From: Mauremys mutica
Taxonomy: Eukaryota; Chordata; Testudines; Geoemydidae
Assembly: GCF_020497125.1 (NCBI RefSeq)
Contig: NW_025422947.1
Location: forward strand, 59,986 to 123,985
Length of the DNA: 64,000 nucleotides
Reading direction: 5' to 3'
A program made the position numbers and the translations under genes. Below are positions 33,716 to 47,300 of this stretch, one piece after another. The number at the start of each line of letters is the position of its first letter. Position 1 is the first letter of the stretch. The notes beneath the pieces were generated by a model. That model was not told the DNA's origin. It worked only from the letters and a program-made list of their open reading frames with translations, and searched no databases.

Positions 33716-35281
33716 CTGGTAACTTGCTCCCATGTGGGTCATTCAGCAGAGATTTTGGATGTGCACAGAACACAGACAGGACTGGTTCCCATATGGTTAC
33801 AGAGCTGCAGTAAAGTGGAACAATTTTCAGCTTGTGTGATTGGAGGAGATCTGGATGCATATTGTAAGACTGTCCTCCATACATGAGGAAAAGTTGAGGT
33901 GCCTTTATTATTCTTTTGTTCCACTCTTTGTTTCTATGGGGAATTTGCCAATGCAATATCACTGTCTTCCTTTTAAACAAATAAAACAAAAACAAACAAA
34001 AAGGCAATGGCTGTTGAAAATAGCAATTCCAGTCCTAATAACCCCTGGGAAGCATTTCTTGCTCAATTTTATCCTACTTTTTCTACAGCAAATGACAGTG
34101 GATCAGTATATTTGATTTGGAAGAAAACAGCTGCCCAAACTGAGCTGGAGCACTCCTGAATGTTGAGGTGTTCAAATCTGGAAGGCAGGTGCTAGATTCC
34201 CTTTCTGAACATTAGCTAAACCTGGAAAGGAAAAGTCAATTCCTGCTTCCATGGTTCAGGAGTGGAAATCCTCCTACGTGCCTGGTGCTGTATCTAGAGC
34301 TGCCCAGGTCCAGTAGAGCCTCCCCTCCCTCACTTTTCATTTTAACTTCTGGTGGGATCCACGTACCTCCCTTGCCAGGCTTCAGCTAGAGAGGGGCCCT
34401 GTCCATTTAGTCCCCCCAATTCCTTCTTTGGGGGCTGCCAGGTGAGGTCACACCAGTATCCCTCAGCCGGTCTGGGGATGTCTTCTGAAGGGGATGTCTG
34501 GGGCAAAGCTTTCTAGTCCAAAACGTCAGTGGCTGGAGGGGGGCACCATTTTCAGTAGTTTAATTTTTGGTATTGCACTGATTGACTGCTGGGTCTCTGA
34601 ATGAGGCTTTATACTTGGGGGGTTGAAGGGGCAAGTGGGGAGCGGGTGGGCGAGCGGGTGGGCAAATGGCAGGTGGGCACAGAGGTGAGCAGTGAGCCAG
34701 CAGGGGCTCTAGGGGCGGGCATGGGGGTTTCTGGCAGGGGAGGGAGGAGGTGGTGGGTGGGGGACTGACTAGCAGGAGAGGCAACAGGCCAGCAGGGGGC
34801 TAGGGGGTGAAGAGGGGTGTGACGGTGAGATCTGGTCACCCTATGGGGGCCATTTCTTCTCCCTCCCCCAAACCTTCATTTTTGGCCCACAGCTGTTTCG
34901 GGGGGGGCGGTGCTGGGGAAGGAGGGTTTGTTTCCACAGGGATGGGTGGTGCTGGGGGGGTGTTTCAAGGGGGCTGGGTGGCACAGCGGGGGGGGGGCGC
35001 AATTTTATATTCTTGCCTTGGGTGTAAAACTAGCTAATTACAGCTCTTGGACCCCATATTGTGCTAGGTGCTGTACAATCCCTGGACAACACTGGGACAC
35101 CCAGGGGGTTCCCCTCAATCTCCCTGAGCCTCTGCTGCCCAACTTCTTCTGACTCCATCTGGATCACACCTGCCCCCCCCCCGCAAAAAACCCACCTTTC
35201 CAAAGAGTCCTTCTTTCCCTGCCCCCTGATTCTGCTTTCACACCCTGGGCCCATCTCCTCTCTTCATCCCTCCCGCACCAG
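33716..35281. other. Intergenic DNA before ZNF-2
   Basis: Contains repeat-like text (33716-34130), a G-rich tract (34600-35010) and a near-CTCF motif CCAGCAGGGGGC at 34790. No exon is supported. Confidence 0.4.
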
Positions 35282-36560
35282 GTGAGCAAAGATGGAGGCA
35301 ACTTCAGCCACTGGAGCCAGCCCCAGCGAGCGCTGCAGCCTGCCCGGGGGGTGTTTGCAGACACAGGAAGGGAGCAGCTGGGAGCGGTAGGTGCTGGGAA
35401 GAAGGAGGCAGGAGAACAAATCCCAGAGGGGGGGGCAGCTCCTGGGGGCGGGGCTCTGGCACAGCCCGGGGGTGGGGCAGCTCCTGGGGGCGGGGCTCTG
35501 GCACAGCCCGGGGGCGGGCCAGCTCCTGGGGGCGGGGCTCTGGCACAGCCCGGGGGCGGGGCAGCTCCTGGGGGCGGGGCTCTGGCACAGCCCGGGGGCG
35601 GGGCAGCTCCTGGGGGCGGGGCTCTGGCACATTGTGACGCAGGAGCCCGGGCTCAGCAGCTGCTCCCTGGTGGCCACGTCCGGGCCGGAGCGGAGCCGCT
35701 GGTCTCAGCTGCAGCAGGAGCTGCCCCCGGCCCCGCTGGGCTCCAGGTGGGGACAGAGCCTGGGGCCCGGGGCTCCCCTGGGTGCGGCTGGCGGGGCGGG
35801 AGGGGAGAGGCCGGAGCTGCAGGCGGGGAAGGGCGGTGGGGGCAGGCGGAGGGTTGATCGGTCTCTGGGCACCAGGGGAGCCCCGGGGCAGAGTGTGTGT
35901 GTGAGTGTCCCGGGCCCAGGCGTGCGCATGGGGGGAGCCCCGGCACCCCAATGCCCTGAGCCCGGCTGGGGAGGCTGCTCCCCCCCCCTCCCGTGGGGGC
36001 TCGGGGGGGGGGAGGCTGCGGCGGCTGCAGGCGGGTGCTCGGCCCCCCCGGGAATGACCCGCTGCCGGCAGCTTGTGGCGCCTCCTCCGCGGAGCTTTTC
36101 CCCGGGGGCGGCCTGGGCGCAGCTGCGATCAGCTGTTTGCGGGGCAGGCTCCGCTCCGCTGCTCCCCCGGGGTCAGTGGGAGGGCGGGGCCAGCAGCTCC
36201 AGCCCGAGGAAGCTGGAGCAGTTGGGAGCGGGGGGGGTTGCGGGGCACGGGAAGGGGCTGGGGCAGCTGGGAGCGGGGCAGCCGCGGGGAGAGCCCCCGG
36301 GAACGGGGCGGTGACCCCGGCTCCCAGCCCGGGGCAGGGCGCTAGGGGAGGTGGGGACGGGAGAGGGTGTGAGGGGAAATTAGAGGGGGGGGCAGGTTCC
36401 CAGATCTCTGACACCCCCCCCCCCGGGCACACTCACTGCAGCGTCCCTGCCCAGGGTCACTGCCCTGTGACCGAGGTGAGGAGCAGAGAGAGGAAGAACC
36501 AGCCCCGGACTCTCCCTGTTCCCCCTGCGGCAGGAGTGCGCTGCCCTGGGGGCAGGGGGA
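35282..36560 (+). promoter_or_regulatory. CpG island and promoter region of ZNF-2
   Basis: CpG-dense DNA with many GC boxes lies upstream of the ZNF-2 start exon. A first untranslated exon could lie at about 35635-35748, ending CTCCAG before GTGGGG, or end near 36475 (CCGAG before GTGAGG). Long frames here on both strands are base-composition artefacts. Confidence 0.55.
35424..35634 (+). repeat. Five-unit GC-box minisatellite
   Basis: Five 42-bp units, each with GGGGGCGGGGCTCTGGCAC, lie head to tail with only a few differences. Each unit carries a consensus Sp1/KLF GC box on the plus strand. The array ends next to ATTGTGACGCAGGA. The 42-bp length is a multiple of three, so it reads as a 14-residue protein repeat, but no gene supports this. 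Confidence 0.8.
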
Positions 36561-36860
36561 CCCCCCCCCCAAGGGGGCTCCTTTGGGTCTGGTCTGGTCC
36601 AGGGTTTGGTTCACACCCTGTTGCTGGGAGGGCTTCAAAATGTCTTGGTTGGTTACTGCTGCTGGGGGGAGCACAAGGGGGACAGGAGGGGCCAGGGGCC
36701 AGGTCTGTGCTGCACTGTGGGGACTGAGCATGTTCCCAGCCTGGCAGAATCTACAATCTCTGTCCCCAGGGAAAGGGCCTGGGGGAATCGTGATGTGAAA
36801 TGAACTGAAGCCTGTTCTGAAACCTCCACAACTGCCCTTCTCGCCCTGCCAGGCTGCAGA

Positions 36861-36941
36861 ATGACGCCCACCTCTCCCTCCAGCTCGTCCCAGCCTCCCA
36901 TGGGACAGGGAGGAGAAATGGCTGCAGTGGAGCCAGCTCAG
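36861..36941 (+). CDS. ZNF-2 start exon
   Basis: The exon follows an acceptor ending CTGCCAG at 36852 and ends CAG before GTAGGG. It codes for 27 residues from MTPTSPSSSSQ to MAAVEPAQ and is collinear with the start exon of ZNF-1. The first ATG is used because it is conserved between the two genes. It joins KRAB-A in phase 0. The upstream CpG island supports a live promoter. Confidence 0.78.
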
Positions 36942-37586
36942 GTAGGGGTTATTGGGGGGTTGCTGGTGGGTTCCTGCTGGAGGGGGAGGGGCAGGAAATA
37001 CTGAAGAGGTTGCAACTTCTGGGGAGTTAGGGCTGGAGGGGGCAGGGAATACCCTGGGTGAGGATAGGATTGGGGACAGAGTGTGACAAACCTGCTGGGA
37101 CTTATTAACATGGGCCTAGATCCTCAGAACAAACACTTGGGTGTTGGGGGAGAAAATTCCCTAATTTGTGAAACAGGAAACAGACAAAGCAACTCCCTGG
37201 GCGGGGCTGGGAAAACTGACCAGATTTCCAGGGCTGAACCCTCAGCCTGCTAGCCAGGGGCTGGTGTGACATGGAAAGGGGGCACCCAGCAGGGAGGTGT
37301 AGGGAAGATGTCCCGGCCCCTCACATCCAGCTGCTGGCAGTGGGGAGGGTGTTGGGTTCTCTACCATGGGGCTGTGCCTGGACCCTACTGGGGGCTCCAT
37401 CTCCTGTATCAGCCTCTGGCTAGTAGGTCTGTGGTGGATCTGCTGGGAGAGACAAGGGGCTCTCACTTCGTCCCCTCACCCAGATGTCTCCTGGCTGCTC
37501 TCAGCAGTGTGGGGATAGGACGCTGCTGACTCTCTCAGAGCTTCCATTTGATTGGCTCCTGTCCCCCGTGTATAGGGGGGCTGTGA

Positions 37587-37781
<195 letters not shown>

Positions 37782-38429
37782 TAGAAGGAGAAATGCAGAG
37801 TTAAGGTTCATGCCACTCCCCCAATGCCACCTCTGCTCTGCCCTGTTTCAGCATCACCCCGACATGCCAGAGACACCCACACTAGCCCTCTCCCCTCCCC
37901 TGTTACAGAGCGCTCTGGGAACAGAGCAGTACAGCAGAATGTCTAACATGTTCTTCTCTTTGCTAAGATAATATTCGGGTTCAACTCCATCATAGCAAAC
38001 AGAAGCTTCCTACCCCCTGGCCTGCTCTCCAGTACTGAACCTCCTGCACCCAGGCCAGCTGAGACTTGCACAGTGTTACCACCCCCTTGCCCTCAACCTG
38101 ACTTTTCCTTGTGAGTCGCTGCCTTCACTTACCCCTCACTAAGCCCCACAGGTCACTCGAACATACGCCACCAGGGTGCTGACAACCCCCATGGCAAGAA
38201 CACGCCCTTGGGCACCTTTGCTGACCGACCTGCAACACTCAGCACGGAAATGAGGCAGAATTGCCCCCCAAGTTTCACATGCACCTCTCTGCATAGCACA
38301 GGCACAGCTCTGCCCAGCTGCTGCAACCCATCCCTCCATCAGCCAGTCACAGCTACAGCTGGCCCAGTGCACACAGCTGGAGGCATGCGGATAAATGCTG
38401 GGATTCCCACCTGTGAGCACAGCACAGAC

Positions 38430-38590
38430 AATGTCTTAGTCTTAGTCTTTCCTCGGATCGATTATAGGTTCATAGCTTTGAAGGCCAGATGTGACTATTA
38501 AGTCATCTACTCTGACGTCCTTTATACCACAGACCATAGAATTCATCCCGTTACTGCTGCATTGAGCTGAATACCTGAGTCCCTGTGGCA
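38430..38590 (-). mobile_element. CR1 3' tail, antisense
   Basis: Plus-strand text TAGGTTCATAGCTTTGAAGG, then CCAGATGTGACTATTAAGTC and CCATAGAATTCATC is the complement of a CR1 tail. The mirrored copy is at about 63070-63230. The rest of 37756-39690 is intron with no other supported feature. Confidence 0.55.
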
Positions 38591-39714
38591 GTTGGTTAAC
38601 CTTTGCACGACCCACACAGAACCATTCTCACTGGTTCTGGCCAGCTACAGGGTTAAGGGTTGGGGGAAAGTTTACATTAACTTTTCACTTCCTGGTCTGC
38701 AGAGGTTTAAGTTTACTCACCGTCCATATGGTGCAAGGCAGGAGACAGCACTGGGCAACCTTAACTCTGCATTAATGTAGCTTATGAGCATTTAGTTTCC
38801 TGTTTTAAAGAATGGAGGCTTTTGCCGCTATAGCTGTGTCTGTAATTGAGCTTTGGCCAGCAGAGCCATGTTGGATGGTGTGCGTGTGTGCGCATGCGTG
38901 TGGGCACTTTTTCACAGCCTTAAACAATAGAGCTGGACTGGCAAAGCTTTTAAGAGCTACCTAAGACCTACCTAACTAGTTCCTCGACAGACACCTGACA
39001 CGCCACCTTTAGGTGAACGAATATGCGTGTACCTGGTCTGTGGGATCCCAGTAAAACATTAGGCACCCTGTGCCCTCTGACAGGTGGCATCAAGAGGTCC
39101 ATGATGAGTCACATCCTCCTCCTCCAGTCGCTGCATTAGAGTGTCTTTAGAATGAGCCGACTGACCCCCGTTCCAGCCTTCTGTTTGGGTTCCACGGGGC
39201 TCTGTCCTTGGTCTTCTTCTTTTCTTCCTTTGCACCTTATTTCTGGGGAATCTCATCTGCACACACACACTCAACTACCATCTCTGTGCTCCTAACTCAC
39301 AGTTCTGCCTCTCTGCTCCTGGCCTGTCTCCTTCTGTCGCAACTGAAATCTCAGCCCCTCTCTCTCATCTCCCCACTGATGTCCAGCCATCAGCTACAGA
39401 TCAACAGCTGAAGCAAAGCTCTTAATATTTCCCCCAAGCCCTCCCCCCACCTTCTTTCTCTACCGCCGCAGACAGCACCATTGTGCTGCCTGTCACTCAG
39501 GCCCATAACTGTGCAATACCTTTGTCACGGAGCTCTCTCTGGGGCTTCCTATCCAGGCTGTGCCTACACCTGGCATTTTCTTTTTGCGTAACATCCTGAA
39601 CAATTGGCCTTTCCTATCCATCCGCGCAGCTAGAGCTCTTAGTCATCCTCTCCTGTCTCAGTTACTCCAACATCCTTTTCTCTGACCTCACCTTGTGCGT
39701 CTCCATTCAGAAGG

Positions 39715-40140
39715 AAAAAGCGCCCTCCTGGTCCTCGAACATGACTTATGAGGGAAGGTTGAAAGAACTGGGCATGTTTAATTTTGAGAAAAGAGTGAGT
39801 GGGGAACTGAGAACAGTCTTCAAATATGTCAAGGGTTGTTATAAGGGAGCAGTGATTAATTGTTCATCACGTCCACTGAAGGTAGGAGGAGAAGTAATTG
39901 GCTTGATCTGCTGCAAGGGAAGTTGAGGGTGGGTAATACCAAAACCTTTCCAGCGATAAGGATAGGGAAGTGCTGGAATGGATTACAAAGAGAGGTTGTG
40001 GAATTCTTGTCCCAGGAGGGTTTTAAGAACAGGTCAGACAAACTTCTGGCATATTTACACTTGATCCTGCCGCAGGGCGATGGGAATGGAGTAGATGACT
40101 TCTTGAGGTCCCTTCCAGCCTATATTAGAAGATTGTAGGA
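39715..40140 (+). mobile_element. CR1 LINE 3' end
   Basis: A decayed frame reads NMTYEGRLKELGMFNFEKR, the CR1 region after the reverse transcriptase, and the segment ends with the CR1 tail (GGTCCCTTCCAGCC near 40110). A mirrored copy is at 61506-61945. Confidence 0.7.
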
Positions 40141-41164
40141 TTCATTGCCTTAGCCCTTCGCTTTGATCACGTCTCCTGGTGGAGAATTCAGACCATTTTT
40201 GTGGATCGGCTGGGGGGACAAATTTTGTTCCTAGAGCCCTGAAAATCTGCAGATATCCATGGACCATTTTTGCGGATCGTAGATCGGATGCGGATATAAA
40301 TTTTGTATCCATGCAGCGCTCTACCTGTCTTACTTCTGTCTATACCTACAACTTAAATCTATTTCGTACACAGTGACTACATTTGAAATAACATATGAGA
40401 TCACCATAACATTGATCAATGAATGATAAAACTAACTAATCGGCTCCATGAACCACGGAGATTCTTCCTTTTCCATCCCCACCTGCAAGAGCCGCCGTCT
40501 CTCTTCTCTGCATGTTCTTTGGATCTTCGAATTTGTCCCTTCTGAAGTCACGTGGCCTGATTCTTATTTTTCACATTCTTCTTTGGCAGAAGAATTGGTC
40601 TGTGGCTCTTGAACTACACCATCTAATTTGCCAGCTTTCTCCACACACAGTGTTTTTTATGCTCCCTCCCTTTATACCTGACTCACTAGGTTCCCTAATG
40701 CCGCAGGATGTGCTTTCCTGACATCTAATGCTGCTGAGATCCTGCCTTCAGTGATATCCTTGCCCTTCCTGGTCCTTACTCCACTGGACCCTCCAGCCCA
40801 TGCTTCCTGTTCCCAGCTTCCCCTGGACTCTCTCTTTGGCTCTGGACCTCTCTGTCAGCAAGAAGTAGTGCCAGGGACACTTGCCCTCTGTCTGGAGTCT
40901 TCACTTTCTGGGAAATGCAGTTCCAGTCTCTGTTTTTTAGGAGCCTCTTTGATAATGAGTGTCTGGCTGTGTGTGTTCCCAGCAAAGATGGGGATAGTTA
41001 AATCCCTCCTAAGCAGAGTGTTGTGCACCTTTGAGCACCTGGGGAGCTGGCCCTGCGATTTTATTGTTTAAAGTGGACTGGGGTTAAACTAATAGAATGT
41101 TTTTTATGATGATAAATGGCCTATGAATTCCCCTGATCTCCTTTGTTTTCTTTCCCTTGAGCAG

Positions 41165-41278
41165 GGTTTCCAGTTTCCCAACCCTCTGTGATCTTCCAGC
41201 TGGAAGGAGGGGAAGAGCCCTGGGTCCTGGATCTCCCTGGTTCAGTGGAAAGCGAGATCCTGGGAAGTCCCTGCACAG
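41165..41278 (+). CDS. ZNF-2 KRAB-B-like exon
   Basis: The exon is 114 bp, phase 1 on both sides, after TGAGCAG and before GTGAGG. It codes for [20 protein letters not shown], then VLDLPGS. It is homologous to the two ZNF-1 exons and nearly identical to the ZNF-3 exon. It is open and keeps the Trp. Confidence 0.8.
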
Positions 41279-41744
41279 GTGAGGAAACGTTAAACCAACC
41301 CAAAAACTGTAAGTGCCTGAGAGAACCCGCTGGGATTCCCCACACAGACGCTGTGAGCTCAGGACAGTCCCCAGCAGATCTCACTCCTGGCTTCCTACAG
41401 ATGATGATTGACACCTTGGCTGGAGCTCCCTCCCTTTCTACTGAGTGTTTGGATGGGATGTGGGCAGGGCCGGGCGTGGGGAAATGGCACCCGGGGCAAA
41501 CTTGCATTTTGGTGCCCCTGGCTCCCATGGGCTCCCTAGGCAACCCACGTTCCCTTCCCCCCAACCTCTGCACTGTGTCCCTTTGCCCCAAATGCCTGCT
41601 CCCCCTCCTGCACCCCTAATCCCTACAACCCCTTCAATCCTAACCTCTGCCCCCCTCATTCACCCCAACACCTGCCCCCTCCTGAGCCCCTAACCCCTGC
41701 ACTGTGCCCCCTTCACCCCAGCCCTTGCACTCCACTCCTGTGCC

Positions 41745-42679
41745 GCAATCATTAATGATCTGGAGGATGGCGTGGACTGCACTCTCAGCAAGTTTGCAGA
41801 TGACGCTAAACTGGGAAGAGTGGTAGATACGCTGGAGGGTAGGGATAGGATACAGAGGGACCTAGACAAATTAGAGGATTGGGCCAAAAGAAACCTGATG
41901 AGGTTCAACAAGGACAAGTGCAGAGTCCAGCACTTAGGGCAGAAGAATCCCATTCACTGTTACAGACTAGGGACCGAGTGGCTAGGAAGCAGTTCTGCAG
42001 AAAAGGACCTAGGGGTTACAGTGGATGAGAAGCTGGCTATGAGTCAACAGTGTGCCCTTGTTGCCAAGAAGGCTAATGGCATTTTGGGCTGTATAAATAG
42101 GGGCATTGCCAGCAGATCGAGGGACATGATCGTTCCCCTCTATTCGACATTGGTGAGGCCTCATCTGGAGTACTGTGTCCAGTTTTGGGCCCCACACTAC
42201 AAGAAGGATGTGGAAAAATTGGAAAGAGTCCAGCAGAAGGCAACGAAAAATGATTAGTGGGCTGGAGCACATGACTTATGAGGAGAGGCTGAGGGAACTG
42301 GGATTGTTTAGTCTGCAGAAGAGAAGACTGAGGGTGGGATTTGATCGCTGCTTTCAACTGCTGAAGGAGGGTTCCAAAGAGGATGGATCTAGACTGTTCT
42401 CAGTGGTAGCAGATGACAGAACAAGGAGTAATGACCTCAAGTTGCCGTGGGGGAGGACTAGGTTGGATACTAGGAAAAACTATTTCACTAGGAGGATGGT
42501 GAAGCACTGGAATGGGTCACCTAGGGAGGTGGAGTCTCCTTCCTTAGAGGTTTTTAAGGTCAGGCTTGACAAAGCCCTGGCTGGGATGATTTAGTTGGGA
42601 ATTGGTCCTACTTTGAGCAGGAGGGTGGACTAGATACATCCTGAGGTCCCTTCCAACCCTGATATTTTATGGTTCTATG
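41745..42679 (+). mobile_element. CR1 LINE 3' end with reverse transcriptase remnant
   Basis: The text reads [18 protein letters not shown], where FADD (41793-41804) is the reverse transcriptase active-site box, then [17 protein letters not shown] and [20 protein letters not shown]. After a frameshift near 42245 it continues [19 protein letters not shown] and ends in the CR1 terminal repeats ATTTTATGGTTCTATG. It lies in the intron before the finger exon. The mirrored copy at 58979-59917 shows that insertion came before the palindrome duplication. Confidence 0.88.
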
Positions 42680-43021
42680 CACCCCTTCACTGCTACCCCC
42701 TGCACCACTCTCCTGAGCCCCCAGCCCCTGCACTGTGCCCCCTTTGCCTCTAACCCCGGCACCCCCCTCCTGCACCCAAGTGGGGAACCTGACCTGGATG
42801 CACAAACCAGCTGGCATTGCTGCTCGCTCCCCCACTGGACTGCTGCTCCCCCGCCCCACACAGCCCTGGGGGGCTGGGAGAGGGGAGCAAGGAGCGACGT
42901 CAGGGCTTCCTGCACCCAGGTCACTTTCCCTGCAGGCTGTGTAAGGGGAGGGCAGGAGAGCAGCTGCTCCTGATGTCTCAGCACAGCCCAGGTGGGGAAG
43001 TGACCTGGATGCAGGGAGCCC

Positions 43022-43145
43022 TGGTGTGTGTGTGTGTTGGAGGGAGGATATTAAAGAGTGCGTGTATGTTGAAAGGAGTGTGTGTGTGTGTTTGTGTATG
43101 TTGAAGGGAGTGTGTAAAGGACTGTGTGTGTGTGTGTGTGTGTGA
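43022..43145 (+). repeat. Imperfect (TG)n microsatellite cluster
   Basis: Several (TG)4-9 runs are separated by TTGAAGG or TTGGAGG phrases. The mirrored region near 58556-58632 is shorter. Confidence 0.75.
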
Positions 43146-43848
43146 AGGTAGTCTGTGCCTGGGTGAGTGAGCGCGCTGTCTCTTTAAGAAAGTTCCCAGG
43201 GTCAGGAGCCTGAACTAGGCTTGTTCAGACACAAGCAGCTACCAGCAGCTCTGGCCCCAGAGAGGCAGCAGCACATGCAGATTCCCCGTGTCCCGTCACC
43301 CCAGCTCAGTGGAAATCAGTACCTGGGTTGCGGGGAGGGGATCACCCCGCCATCAATCAGCACCTCCCCCCTGCAGAGCAGTCAGGAGGATGCTGCTAGT
43401 CGGGGGTGGACGGGGCGACTCCGGGGGTGAACGGAGGGTTGGGGGACAGGAACAGAAGCAGCTGCACACGTGGAGCAGGGCCGTGGAGGGGCCCCTCTGC
43501 TCCGGAGCAGTCACCTGACTCTGACGCTGGTCGTCCAGCTGCCCCCTGCAGCTCAGGTCTATCCCACTCCCCCACGCAGCTGCTTATCTGCTCCCTGTGC
43601 CGCTTTCATCAGCCCAGCGAGCCTCTCGGCAGCAGGTCAGGTGGGAATCCAAACCCTGCGCCCGGCACCCCTTGGGTGAGGCACCCGTACGCCCCCCCTA
43701 AAGGCTGGTCCTGGGTGGGGAGCAGAATTGATCCCCTCCACTGTCCCCTGTGGGGAAGAGTTTGGGGGAGTTCTGTCCCTGATTTTTATTTTCTGTCTCT
43801 CCAGCACTTACTTGGGTTTGTTCTCTGCCTTTCCATCCCCAATTCTGA

Positions 43849-45027
<1,179 letters not shown>

Positions 45028-46038
45028 TTCTTTTGACAGTTCCCAGGTAGTGAGTGTTAAGGCTGTTTGCATCTTTTGCACACTGTAGTTCCTCAGCTCC
45101 TACACATGAGCTTTTGAAGCTCGCCCATCTTTGGGGTGGATCCTGTGGTCCTTTGTATCAACTCCATTGTCCTGCGAGTCATTGGAGTGTGTGTCCTTTC
45201 TACCAGGAATGTCATCACCCCAGGTGGGGGAGATGGGGGGTGTCTTCAACCAGCTACGTTGAGATAAAATCTACCTGGGTCTCATCACTGTGGTTGTCAT
45301 GGAGTTAGCTAGCTTGAGTTCACTTTCCTGATGTAAAAAGAGAACTATTCTTGCACTAAAGACATGGGCCATGGATAGTCGGTGGAGTTATCTAGCACAT
45401 TTCCTCCTGTCTGAGCTAACCATCATCACATTTCCTTTTCTAAACAAACCTGGAGATTCACATTTATACTCCTCCTGCCAGTGCAAAGTTAGTGTTAGAG
45501 ACGTCAAGTTCCTCTTTGAGGAGACATTGTCTCATTCCCAGTTGTTATCACATTACCCTGGATTGTGCAGAACAGCAGTTATTTTATTGACTTTTTTTCT
45601 CATTTAAAATATATTTAAATATGATGAAGAGCTGGAGCAGTGTCAGGGAAATAAGGGTCATTTTAGGCTCTGTGACACTGGAAGGAGATGGGGCGACTCA
45701 GACATTCCATCCTTCCCCATCACCCCAGAACTGTTACCTTGTGCCTGAGCCATGCACAGTTCACCCCTTCGTATTCCTTCGCTTCCCAACGTGTCTGGTG
45801 GGGTCATGTTCTTGGCTGTCCATGCTTGGGAATGGTGCTTGTACATGTCTTTGATCCTAAATCAGAATCAGTCTGGCAGGAGATGAAACTGTCAGACTTG
45901 GAAGGGGATTTCAAATGGATCCCAAGCACCGTTCAAATCCCCTTTTCCCTCAATGGCAAAGCTGCTTCTAGGAAGGTCGGCTGTTTTTTCTCCCGTTATG
46001 AAGGTGCTAAAACTCCTGTAAATAACACTAATGAGAGA

Positions 46039-46170
46039 GGTATCAGAGGGGTAGCCGTGTTAGTCTGGATCTGTAAAAGCAGCAAAGAATCCTGTGGCAC
46101 CTTATAGACTTATCAGACTTTTGGAGCATGAGCTTTCGTCGGTGAATACCCGCTTCGTCGGATGCATGAG
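46039..46170 (-). mobile_element. Penelope-like 3' end with hammerhead-like core
   Basis: The plus-strand text GGTATCAGAGGGGTAGCCGT, then TGTTAGTCTGGATCTG is the antisense of a widespread reptile repeat that I take to be a Penelope-like end. On the minus strand 46134-46161 reads CCGACGA, a hairpin, and GAAA, a decayed hammerhead core (CTGANGA expected). The mirrored copy is at 55440-55580. Confidence 0.5.
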
Positions 46171-46423
46171 AAAGCGCTGGGTGAAGCAGGTTTCAGTGGA
46201 TCATGGGAGAATCTCTCATCCTGATTCTGAGACATCAGATGTAACCTAGTCTGGAATTTCACTTTTAAATTAAAATGAAAGTGTCTTCTACCTTTCTGTG
46301 ATATGGGTTTTCTATCTTTTATGAAGGCTCCTTGGTCATATTACTGCATGTTAGTTTTGTTTGACAGAATGTAGCTCAGAAGTTCTGGGAAATTTCAGAC
46401 AAATTACCATTTTTTTACTTCAG

Positions 46424-46600
46424 GTTTGTTTTTCCCCCTATTCCTGCATGATGACATGGAGAAAATTCAAATGCAGTTCAGTCAACAGGAGAGAATACTC
46501 CAAGCTGTTGGACATATTATCAAAGAAACAGTCGTATGTTTAAATCTCCACTCTGAAAAGGTGAACAGCAGCAGACCCCAAATGGGTGCAACTGACCGAA
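46424..46600 (+). CDS. Exon-like 177-bp open segment of unknown origin
   Basis: The segment lies between a good acceptor (TTTTTTTACTTCAG) and a perfect donor (GTAAGT). It is open in one frame, entering and leaving in phase 1 like the KRAB-B exons. It codes for about 58 residues, including FLHDDMEKIQMQFSQQERIL and then QAVGHIIKETVVCLNLHSEK, a helical, amphipathic stretch. I recognise no family. It lies 1.4 kb after the ZNF-2 stop. The mirrored copy at 55023-55197 has a 2-base deletion and a stop. It may be an exon of a lost gene or an alternative 3' exon, and expression is unproven. Confidence 0.35.
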
Positions 46601-46799
46601 GTAAGTGCACAGGGTAGTTCAGTTGTTTAAGTCAATATTGTCTCAGATGATCCAGGGATAGAATTCCACAGCAAGTGATTCAGAACTAGGAAAACGCCCA
46701 GGTATTTGGTTCCCAAGGTATTTGTGACCCAGTCCCTACAGGAGGTTACTCCTGAAGAGATCTCCTAGCTAATCCCAACATTTGGGAAATGCTGTCTGT

Positions 46800-47100
46800 G
46801 ATGAGGTGCATCCACCCTGACCTGGCACTGCTAGGGTTAACTGCGCCATGTGGGCTGAAGAGGCCACACCCCCTCACCCTCTCTGGGCATGCGCTGACTG
46901 GAGACAGAGTATAAACGGGAGCAGCTCAGCCTGGGCGGACTGGGAACAAACCTATGTTCTTGGCACAGGGTGTCGGGGGGTGGGGGGAGAGCCCAGGGCT
47001 TGGGTGGCAGTGGGCTGTGGGGATGGGGGGAAGCCCAGGGCTCAGTTAGCAGGCTCCTCTGGCGGGGGACCCCAGGGCTGAGGGTGGGGGCAGCCAAAAT
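46800..47100. repeat. Repeat with TATA-like GAGTATAAACGG
   Basis: A 170-bp segment with GTTAACTGCGCCATGTGGGC and GAGTATAAACGGGAGCAGC is followed by a G-rich minisatellite (CCCAGGGCT units) and the repeat edge seen at 33410. Its mirrored copy is at 54480-54800. The TATA-like box may come from an old LTR. Confidence 0.4.
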
Positions 47101-47158
47101 TTTTTTTGCTTGGAACGGCAAAAAACCTAGAGCCGACCCTGCCTCCACGCACCGTGAG

Positions 47159-47300
47159 GTAGGTATGAGCGGATCATTATTATCCCTACTTGAAAGAGGG
47201 AGAAGCTAAGGCTGAGAAAGGAGAATTGACTTGTCTTAGGTCACACACCCAGCCAGTGGCGGAGTTGGGAATAGAACCTAAGAGCCCTGATTTTCAAACT
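47159..47300 (-). mobile_element. MIR-like SINE core
   Basis: Reverse complement of the MIR-type segment at 33262-33395. AGGTCACACACCCAGCCAGT followed by GGCGGAGTTGGGAAT is the antisense core. Confidence 0.65.

Noticed and set aside
33390..34007. Pro- and Gly-rich frames on both strands
   Set aside because: They are translations of the CCCTGGGCTC minisatellite and the repeat edge.
34790..34805. A second CTCF site
   Set aside because: The core breaks from the consensus after GGGGGC.
35282..36432. Long open frames on both strands, up to about 300 codons
   Set aside because: They arise from GC-rich DNA and a 42-bp repeat. They overlap each other on both strands and show no domain or splice support.
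45688..46107. A 139-codon frame conserved in both palindrome arms
   Set aside because: Both arms are recent copies, so conservation is uninformative. Its end runs into the Penelope-like repeat and no domain is recognisable.
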